From NCBI GenBank assembly GCA_025201865.1, contig MU603132.1, positions 1 through 18,837 on the forward strand: 18,837 nucleotides of DNA, written 5' to 3'. Positions 8,453 to 14,915 of this stretch are shown one piece after another. The stretch comes from Ramicandelaber brevisporus. Taxonomy: Eukaryota; Kickxellomycota; Ramicandelaberales; Ramicandelaberaceae. The notes under the pieces are model-generated. The model worked only from the letters and a program-made list of their open reading frames with translations. It made no database searches and was not told the origin of the DNA. The translations under genes were made by a program, and so were the position numbers. Each line of letters opens with the position of its first letter. Within the stretch, counting starts at the first letter, position 1.

Positions 8453-8554
8453 GGTCGTGTTTCAAACCGATATTGTTGCACTAGGAGGTATTGTTTTTTT
8501 GCAGTTTTTTTTTGTTGTTGTGTTGTTGCTGTTGTTATTGTCGTCAACAATCGT

Positions 8555-8564
8555 ATGGGGTGAT
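8555..8564 (-). promoter_or_regulatory. Candidate sterol regulatory element (SREBP/Sre1/SrbA type)
   Basis: The minus strand reads ATCACCCCAT, 103 bp upstream of the ERG3 start. It matches the classic SRE ATCACCCCAC at nine of ten positions and fits the degenerate motif reported for fungal Sre1/SrbA. ERG3-type genes are known SREBP targets under low sterol or low oxygen in several fungi. It would lie inside the leader exon if the leader intron proposed for ERG3 is real. Confidence 0.45.
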
Positions 8565-8566
8565 GC

Positions 8567-8656
8567 CTGTGGAGTGAGGGTAGTCGCAGAAAAGGCAGAC
8601 GTGAGAGAAGCGATAGACTGGTGTCAGTAAGACGACTCGCGAATATACGCACGCAC
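8567..8656 (-). other. ERG3: Candidate 5' UTR intron of ERG3
   Basis: On the minus strand an ACTGACA (A at 8624) lies 57 nt before CCTCACTCCACAG, whose AG ends at 8567. This is the same layout as the two better-supported introns in the window. GTGCGT at 8656 (or 8652) is a possible donor, giving an intron of 86-90 nt. The TATAAA at 8816-8811 would then be the promoter, with a short non-coding first exon. The donor is weak, so this is tentative. Confidence 0.3.
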
Positions 8657-8810
8657 ACACACACAAACACGCAAACAAGCTGAGCCGGGGTGGCGATATA
8701 TTGCAGGACGCTTGGCGGAAGAAGAGGGGGTTGTTGAGGAAAAGAAAAAGGGGTGGTGAACGGGGAGAGGCTCAGGCAGGGCTGGTAGGGTGAAGTCAGG
8801 CTAGCGGAGC

Positions 8811-8816
8811 TTTATA
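8811..8816 (-). promoter_or_regulatory. Possible ERG3 TATA box
   Basis: A TATAAA on the minus strand lies about 360 bp upstream of the ERG3 ATG. The distance only makes sense with a long or spliced leader. Short AT-rich motifs are frequent in this spacer. Confidence 0.25.
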
Positions 8817-9703
8817 TTTGCGGCTGACAGAGAAGGAAGGAAGGAGGCGCTCTTCGGTAGATTTCGATCCGTTCGTTTGTGAATGAGTTATAATGATGAT
8901 GATGATGCGGTAAAAGCGGGGAAGCCAGAAAAAAAATGGAGAGAGTTGAAAGAGGCTTTGGAGTCGAGGCTGGCAAGAGCTTGATCCGGATATATACTCA
9001 GATGAGGTAAAACTGTTGAAACGAGCCGTGATATCATGGTGGCATCGGCGCCGGAACCATCTCGGTCGCTTCGCCATTTGAGGAGGGGGGAGAATGCAAG
9101 AAAAAATAATTGGGGGAACGAATACAGAGGCTTCTTGATAAATTTTCAGCCTCGGCCATATTGTGCACACCACACACACACATACCAGTCAATGTCGATA
9201 GATCCGCAGCAAGTAGTATTGAGCTCAACAAGTGTGTATGACAGAAGAAGGTGTGCATAAGAGATGGTCCGAGCGAGCAGAATCTTGGCGCGAACGATGC
9301 TGTTGCCGAGCACGTCGCACCTTATGTACCCTGAGCGGACATCTGATTACATAAGCTGTCATTCACGAACGGGGGTGCCTCACCAGCGCAGCGGGATGAA
9401 GAATTTGTCAATGTGTGACTGGCACTGTAGCGGATAAACTAAAATGATATCCTCCGCACTTTGGACAGCCCACATCACACCATTCAGCGATTTGTAAGCG
9501 ACGTTTTGAAATCAACAGCGTCTGGTATGCACTGTGCGGTCCAGGCCAGGACTACGAGACCCATTCTCACTGTTCATGTGGTGATCTCCTTTATGGCGAC
9601 GGCCTGTTTCACAGTTGATTAGTTTCCACGGTAGAGCTCTACATTCACATCAATACTTCTGTTGTACACTATGGCTAACAGTGAGCTTAGTATACTGAAT
9701 GGT

Positions 9704-9735
9704 ATTGTCATTCCATTGTCACTCCATTGTCATGG
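9704..9735 (+). repeat. 11-bp tandem repeat, about three copies
   Basis: Three consecutive units of the form ATTGTCAYTCC occupy this stretch: ATTGTCATTCC, ATTGTCACTCC and a final partial ATTGTCATGG. They lie mid-spacer between the divergent ERG3 and 10370 genes. Function unknown. Confidence 0.75.
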
Positions 9736-10369
9736 TATCTTCGAGCACTTGTTGATGGGCATGTTGCAATCAATTTTACACTGCAAAAGTTGAATACATG
9801 GCTGACTCTTCACCAAGGCTCGATAAATTAGTCTTAATTAATATGAATAGATATCCTTAAGGACTTCTTTTAAAGATAGAATAGAATGCATATGCTTGGC
9901 ATTACAATATAGAGGTAAAAAAAAACATTCATATAACTATTGAACTCAAGGCAGCCTGGGAGCAGGATGTCTCTACAAAGTGCAAGTCAGCAAACTAACA
10001 GATAGACTTGAAACTTGGTTAAATTCTGGCATAGTTATCCAATCAGCTGCTTTAGATCAAGTCAGCACATCATATACACCCGTCCACAAAAAAAAGAAAT
10101 AGAAGGTGTGCTGTACGACACATACCCGCACTGTATAATGAGACTTATTCTCCAGGTTGTTCTGTATAACTCTCATCTCCTTACTCTATTTTTGGCATGA
10201 TATCCGAAGTGTAGCTGTGTGACCCATACAATGGAAAATTTGTCGCCTCTCTCTCTCCCCTCGTGTTTTTTTTTTCTCTCTTTGTGGTGTTGCTCTGCTG
10301 ATTAGCTACTTCGATTCTTTTTTTTTTTTGCTTTTCTGACACCCCTACGTCTTCTGCCATCCCTCCGAG

Positions 10370-11650
10370 ATGGGCTTACTCGAGGGGTTCTTTACCGAGC
10401 GAGAGTACAAAAAGTACACGCAGCCGCGGCGTTCCGGCACGGTGAAAGCCTCCCAGGCGACTTTGGCAGGTGTTCCAGCAACATCTCGGACAAGCAACGG
10501 CAGCACCGGCAGTAACGGCCACAGTAGCAGTGGTATCACAACGTCAACTCACGATGACTTTATCAACTCCTTCAACCCACACTACGATGATGTATATCGC
10601 ACAGTGCGGAAGAAGCTCTCGACTTCTACCTACACTAACAACAGCAATAGCGCACACAGTGAAGCAGTTGTATCTCGCACAGAACAGAGCTCAAATGGCA
10701 GACTGGGATACACAGTAGCTGATCAACCACAGAGCATAGTTGCGGCACCAATGGCTATGCATCGTGCGAGAACTTCTCCTTACTCGCAGTCAGCATCACC
10801 TCCACAGCAGCAGCAACAACAGCAACAACAACAACAAATGCCTCCATCATCCGCCATTGTGTCGATTCCAGTTCCTGCCAAGACTTATCCTCGTACAGCT
10901 GAAGAGTTGCAGGGAAATGGATATCACATGGAGATGCATACTCGCTCTAACCCCTCTCTTCAACAGCCGCTTCAACCTCAACCTCAACCTAAACGTCAAC
11001 TTCAACTTCAACCTCAACATCAACATCAACATCAACATCAACATCAACATCAACATCAGCATCAACCTCAACATCAACCTCAGCAGCTGCCGTTAATTCA
11101 GCTGGATCCTCCAGCCAGCCAAAGGCAATTGCCACGGAGATCAGGAACACCAGACTCACTCTGTGCCAAGGAGATTGATTTGCTGCAGCTGAATGACATG
11201 GATGAGAGTCAGCTTGATCCAAATAATCCGTTTTTAGATGATGATGTGCGTGAAAAGTATCTGACTCGTGAATTAGGCCCACTCCCACCGAGGAAGCCAG
11301 CAGTGGGCTTAACTGCAGAGAATGCTGGGAAAAGAGCCAGTGTGCTGGTGCATGGATACGAGATTGAATTGCAGAGAGCATCATCATCATCTGGAAATGC
11401 CAACTCGGCTTCATCGCTCTCTCGGCACAAATCTATCCAGATGAATGCTCAGCAAGCCAGATATCCTCAAGTCCCATTCTCTAGCACGCAAATGCAATCA
11501 GCAGCTATGAATGGCGGTTCAATGAGACTAGCTCGCATAACGACCGCCAGCACAATTCGAACATCAGCAAGTACTCCTCGTCTCCATACTTCTTCAACCA
11601 CGGCTCATCACCAGGCTCAATGGCCTCCCACTCAATCTACCTATTCTTGA
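10370..11650 (+). CDS. Disordered Q/H-rich protein with NPF and proline-rich motifs
   Basis: The product is 426 residues and not recognised as a known family. The N-terminus (MGLLEGFFTEREYKKYTQP) and FINSFNPHYDDVYRTVRKKL (about 64-83) are the only folded-looking parts. Then come Q146-Q156, and a Q-x alternating tract (198-239) of QP, QL and mainly QH dipeptides. The 265-310 stretch carries short docking motifs: DLLQLND (270-276, near clathrin-box form), DPNNPFLDDD (283-292, an NPF that EH domains bind) and PLPPRK (304-309, class II SH3 ligand form). The C-terminal 90 residues are Ser/Thr-rich. These motifs are typical of endocytic or cortical actin adaptors, but no catalytic or lipid-binding domain is visible. 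The ATG follows a long T-tract; an upstream exon is possible. Confidence 0.8.
   Translation: MGLLEGFFTEREYKKYTQPRRSGTVKASQATLAGVPATSRTSNGSTGSNGHSSSGITTSTHDDFINSFNPHYDDVYRTVRKKLSTSTYTNNSNSAHSEAVVSRTEQSSNGRLGYTVADQPQSIVAAPMAMHRARTSPYSQSASPPQQQQQQQQQQQMPPSSAIVSIPVPAKTYPRTAEELQGNGYHMEMHTRSNPSLQQPLQPQPQPKRQLQLQPQHQHQHQHQHQHQHQHQPQHQPQQLPLIQLDPPASQRQLPRRSGTPDSLCAKEIDLLQLNDMDESQLDPNNPFLDDDVREKYLTRELGPLPPRKPAVGLTAENAGKRASVLVHGYEIELQRASSSSGNANSASSLSRHKSIQMNAQQARYPQVPFSSTQMQSAAMNGGSMRLARITTASTIRTSASTPRLHTSSTTAHHQAQWPPTQSTYS
10961..11086 (+). repeat. Imperfect hexanucleotide repeat (CAACNT)n, coding
   Basis: Twenty-one 6-bp units run in frame. They begin as CAACCT, pass through CAACTT, then seven perfect CAACAT copies (11015-11056), and end in mixed CAGCAT/CAACCT/CAACAT. 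The first codon stays CAA/CAG (Gln) while the second varies among CCT, CTT and CAT (Pro, Leu, His). The perfect core suggests recent slippage expansion. Confidence 0.9.
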
Positions 11651-12201
11651 AACATCTCTATTCTATTTATCACCTTGCTTTGTTTGAATGACCCTTTTTA
11701 TATATTTATCTCGAAGGTTTATTTTATTCATTGTCAGGAACAACCAGCGGAGTTTTATTATCGGCCAATGGCTATCGAGACGTTAGTTTGCTGCTGACAC
11801 AGGAGCTTCTTATTCTTTCTCTTCTTCCTCTTCTGCCTGTAACTACCATAACTTCTTTTTTAGCCTGCGTGCTGAACGAATATATCCCACTCTGCTGCCT
11901 GGTTCGGTGAGTATTCTTTGCCCTTCTCCCAAACATAGCCACTGCCTTGGTCTATTTTTGTCCTTTCGTGCAACTTCTGTCGTCAGTTATTTTGATAAAC
12001 TGCCAGTGTTGCACTTGCAAGCGTGTGTGCGCGTGCTGTCTTTCCCTCTTTTTCTTTCCCTCTTTTCTTTTTTCTCTTTTTTCTTGCTTTGCCTTTGCCT
12101 TTTACCCATTCTACACAGCCTCCGCGCATCTGCCACTCATTCCGTTCTGCAATTCTGTTCCGGTCCGTTCTGTTCTGTTCCATTGTTATTGCTATTAGAA
12201 G
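11651..12201 (+). promoter_or_regulatory. Spacer and leader of the Asn/Gln-rich gene
   Basis: This 551-bp region holds the 3' end of the upstream gene and a very pyrimidine-rich leader, with an almost pure C/T tract at about 12043-12085. A GTGAGT at 11907 and a pyrimidine-tract acceptor CTACACAG (AG at 12117-12118) could bound a 212-nt leader intron, though no branch site of the type seen elsewhere is visible. The 19-nt run at 12166-12184, 18 nt before the ATG, is identical to one in the leader of the gene at 5584. Confidence 0.4.
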
Positions 12202-14733
12202 ATGGAAGAGAGCGGATCTTCTTTGTCGGAGCCTCTTCCCCCTCAGCCGAGTGAAATACAACGAGCTCATCCAGTTAGGTCGGCTCCTTCCTCCGAAACT
12301 CTATCAGAGACGAGTCATGCATCAATGGCAGCTACAGCCTTAGAAATGAATAGTGACATGAACAGCAACAGCAGCTACAACAACAGCAACAACAACAACA
12401 ATAGCAACAATGCTCCTCAAGCATTAACGGTATCTACAACAATGAGCACGACAGGGTTAGTTAGACGACCAACACTCAATTCAGCATCCTCATCCACCAT
12501 ACCCAAGCCTAATCTGCGCATTGATACGTCGCAGAGCGCAGCATCATCGTTAGTTAGAAGACAGTCACAACATAGTACTCATAGTATACATAGTGGAATC
12601 AATCATAACAATAATGGCAGTAATAGCTATGAGCAGTTTAATCTAAGTAGAAATAAGTCAGTCTCTGGCGCTATTCAACAACAGCAACAACATCAACAAC
12701 AACAGAGACTCAGCACAGGTGTTAGTCACGATAGTGCAAATGTAAATGTGAAAGAAAACGAAAATAATACAGAAGCGATGCAAATTGAATCAAACTCAAG
12801 CAGTAATAATAATAATAATAATAATAATAGCGAAAAATCCAACATGTTACTGGCTGAGATTATGGAAAGATATGGAGATAATGCGGAGTTATTGCAATTA
12901 TTAGTATCAGCAAAAATAGAAGAAGATAAAAGAAAACAAGAGGAAGAGCGTAGAAAAACTGAAGAGATTAAACTACAAAGACTACAACTGGAAAGAGAAC
13001 AGAGAGAACACCAGCAGCATCATCAATATCATCAACATCATCCAATGAGTGCAGCTGCAGTAGCCTCTCCTAGTGGATTGCATTTTGGAGGACTTAGATT
13101 ATCATCACCTTATACGACTCATCCTCCTTTTAATAGCCATCAAGCAACTAGTGGTTCTGAGAATGTATTGAACAATCATCCTAGAATAATTGAAGGACCT
13201 CCTCTAGTGGCTGTACTGGAACCGAATCCAAATGATCCATCAAGTGCAACTGTGGCTTATTTACAGCCAGTTGACTCGATTTTTACTCCAAACAGTGGAT
13301 TGATCAATGAATCAAATAATAATAGTAATATGGATATTTGCGGTGATAACATTATTAGCATTAACAGCAGTGGTAACAATGATGAAAATGGAAATGGAAA
13401 CAACAATATTAGTAACAATAGCAACTACAGTATTGCACGTGGCAACAATAGTAATAGTAATATTCCAGCAGGACATCCATATCTAAGCGGTTCAAATCGT
13501 GGATATAACCGACCAAACAGTGCAACAATGGGAGGTATTCCAGTGCCAATCCGCGGTGTTGGATCAGGTGGACCGCACTCTCAGTTCCAATCACCACTCT
13601 CAGCCTATCCAAGTGGACCCCCATCTGCTGGTTTCCTTGCAAGCCCACTCTCTGCAACTATGGGTAGCCCCCTGAATAACATTGCAGCATCTGAAACGAG
13701 CAATAAGCGTAAATTATCGCACGAAGAGGCGATGCAAACTGTAAGAGAGCGTATTCTGGCAAGAAGAGCCCAGCAGGATCCAAGCAACAGCAGCAATAAC
13801 AATCCAACATCAGCTGCAAACATTGGCATATCCGACAATAGTAGCGCTAGCAGATTAAACAACAGAAGACGTCATCCACATGCACCACGTACTCCCTCCT
13901 CTGCCACTGGTCCAGTTTCATCCACAAACGATTCAATCGATAATCAAAGATTAGAAAGCCCATTATCATCGGGATTGGTCTCATCTGTAACTGCAGCAAA
14001 AACGCACTCTGCAAACTACGGCATAAACACCACATCGTCAAACATAACTGGAGGAAACGTCACAATGTCACCCAATGTGCGCTCATCAGCCTCTCCTCAT
14101 GGCAATCTATCGCCTGCTCTACAGGCAATTGGCAGCAATAAGGGTAGATCTGCATCCCCGCTAACAGTGTCTGCAACAAACAACGCAAGTAGCCCATATC
14201 AGCTGCCTGCAGGCTCATACCAGTCCCAACAGTATCCTCAAACTTCATTAAGTAATGCTAACTCCAATACCAGTAGCTTAATGACCGCATCAATCCCCAC
14301 AACTACTCCACTGATTCCACCCCGTGGCTCATCAACCGGTGCAATGAGCGGTGGAATTGTCTTTCAGCAATATCAGTCGGAATCTCAGCATCACTATCAG
14401 ACTCAGTCTCATCAGCCACAGCTTCAGCATCAATTGAGAGGACCAACATCCCCATTTGTTCAACCATACAGCCCACAAACGCAACCTCCATATCAACAGC
14501 AGCAACAGCCACAGCAACAACAAATGTACCACGGCCAGTCTCAGATGCAAGATGAACATGCGCCAATATCACCAGTAGGCACCAATGCACATGTGAATAG
14601 TCGAAATTCGTCGTCATCATTTGGAAGCTCAGGTTCCACTAACGGAATGATGCGTAAATTACCCTACCCAGTTTCAACTACAACCACCCCAACTAACACT
14701 ACTCCTTCCGTGCGATTTCCTACCATTAAATGA
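12202..14733 (+). CDS. Asn/Gln/Ser-rich prion-like protein with coiled coil
   Basis: The product is 843 residues and not recognised. It is almost wholly low-complexity: Asn runs (about 54-72 and N202-N209), Gln runs (about 155-170 and 770-790), and Ser/Thr-rich tails. One ordered stretch stands out at about 215-270: MLLAEIMERYGDNAELLQLLV followed by a highly charged KIEEDKRKQEEERRK coil that ends in a His/Gln run. A second is KRKLSHEEAMQTVRERILARR (502-522), basic and helical, possibly a nuclear localisation signal or binding helix. A third basic patch is NNRRRHPHAPR (about 553-563). The make-up fits a transcriptional or RNA-related regulator, but no DNA- or RNA-binding domain is visible. Codons in the first half are AT-rich (AAT, TTA, AGA) compared with neighbouring genes. 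It converges with the ChAP gene. Confidence 0.85.
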   Translation: MEESGSSLSEPLPPQPSEIQRAHPVRSAPSSETLSETSHASMAATALEMNSDMNSNSSYNNSNNNNNSNNAPQALTVSTTMSTTGLVRRPTLNSASSSTIPKPNLRIDTSQSAASSLVRRQSQHSTHSIHSGINHNNNGSNSYEQFNLSRNKSVSGAIQQQQQHQQQQRLSTGVSHDSANVNVKENENNTEAMQIESNSSSNNNNNNNNSEKSNMLLAEIMERYGDNAELLQLLVSAKIEEDKRKQEEERRKTEEIKLQRLQLEREQREHQQHHQYHQHHPMSAAAVASPSGLHFGGLRLSSPYTTHPPFNSHQATSGSENVLNNHPRIIEGPPLVAVLEPNPNDPSSATVAYLQPVDSIFTPNSGLINESNNNSNMDICGDNIISINSSGNNDENGNGNNNISNNSNYSIARGNNSNSNIPAGHPYLSGSNRGYNRPNSATMGGIPVPIRGVGSGGPHSQFQSPLSAYPSGPPSAGFLASPLSATMGSPLNNIAASETSNKRKLSHEEAMQTVRERILARRAQQDPSNSSNNNPTSAANIGISDNSSASRLNNRRRHPHAPRTPSSATGPVSSTNDSIDNQRLESPLSSGLVSSVTAAKTHSANYGINTTSSNITGGNVTMSPNVRSSASPHGNLSPALQAIGSNKGRSASPLTVSATNNASSPYQLPAGSYQSQQYPQTSLSNANSNTSSLMTASIPTTTPLIPPRGSSTGAMSGGIVFQQYQSESQHHYQTQSHQPQLQHQLRGPTSPFVQPYSPQTQPPYQQQQQPQQQQMYHGQSQMQDEHAPISPVGTNAHVNSRNSSSSFGSSGSTNGMMRKLPYPVSTTTTPTNTTPSVRFPTIK
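12805..12828 (+). repeat. (AAT)8 microsatellite coding for asparagine
   Basis: Eight pure AAT codons encode N202-N209 just before the coiled coil of the Asn-rich protein. Purity at the nucleotide level points to slippage rather than selection for mixed codons; other Asn runs in the gene mix AAC and AAT. Confidence 0.9.
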
Positions 14734-14915
14734 GCAAAATCAATATTCTTTCGGTCGGTCTTTCCTCTTTCCTTTCCTTCCTTTCATCCTTTCTTTCGAT
14801 CTTATTCTTTATTTTGTTTTTTTTTTTCAAAGTCAAACTTTAAACCTTTAAAACACTAATGCGTTCACTTATATAGCTTGAATTAATCATAAATTAAAGA
14901 GGGATAAAAAAATAT
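14734..14915. terminator. Convergent 3' ends with likely poly(A) signals
   Basis: This 182-bp spacer separates two facing stop codons. TTTATT at 14808-14813 is AATAAA on the minus strand, about 100 nt past the ChAP stop. On the plus strand, ATTAAA at 14893-14898 could serve the Asn-rich gene. A CT-rich stretch lies at 14758-14795. The two 3' UTRs probably overlap. Confidence 0.4.

Larger units (their letters stand above)
8657..10369. other. Long gene-poor divergent spacer
   Basis: Together with the ERG3 leader this forms the 1.9-kb gap between ERG3 (minus) and the gene at 10370 (plus), the longest in the window. CA/CACA runs occur at 8648-8670 and 9168-9182. From about 9640 to 10200 it is AT-rich, with small palindromes (TCCTTAAGGA at 9853, GCATATGC at 9888). 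A T-run lies just before the downstream gene. CTGAC at 10336-10340, then pyrimidines and GAG immediately before the ATG, could be the end of a leader intron. Short open frames (9034-9260, 10015-10200) lack protein-like composition. I looked for tRNA A/B boxes and 5S-like sequence on both strands and saw none. Confidence 0.5.

Noticed and set aside
8437-8670. 77-codon minus-strand frame overlapping the ERG3 start
   Set aside because: Its sequence derives from GT repeats and CT-rich leader and is out of frame with ERG3. ERG3 homology fits the ATG at 8452.
9034-9260. Paired 74-codon frames on both strands in the long spacer
   Set aside because: They mirror each other, have no protein-like composition and contain a CA microsatellite.
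9474-9483. Second SRE-like site (ATCACACCAT)
   Set aside because: It departs from the fungal SREBP consensus at an invariant C position and lies over 1 kb from ERG3.
8657-10369. tRNA, 5S rRNA or snRNA gene in the long spacer
   Set aside because: No GGTTCGAnnCC-type B box, paired acceptor stem or 5S-like core was found on either strand by eye.
10961-11086. CRISPR-like or spaced direct repeat
   Set aside because: The units are contiguous 6-bp codon pairs with no spacers and lie inside a coding frame.
10847-11414. Antisense and frame-shifted open frames over the (CAACAT)n repeat (Leu-Met, Val-Asp, Asn-Ile dipeptide runs)
   Set aside because: They are translations of the same hexanucleotide repeat in other frames. 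Only the +10370 frame has a sensible start, end and non-repeat sequence.
11907-12118. Leader intron of the Asn-rich gene
   Set aside because: The donor and pyrimidine-tract acceptor look good, but no branch-like sequence is seen in the expected interval, so it was left as a comment in the spacer entry.
12023-12343. 106-codon and overlapping frames in the pyrimidine-rich leader before 12202
   Set aside because: Phe/Leu/Ser/Pro-only composition comes from the C/T tract.
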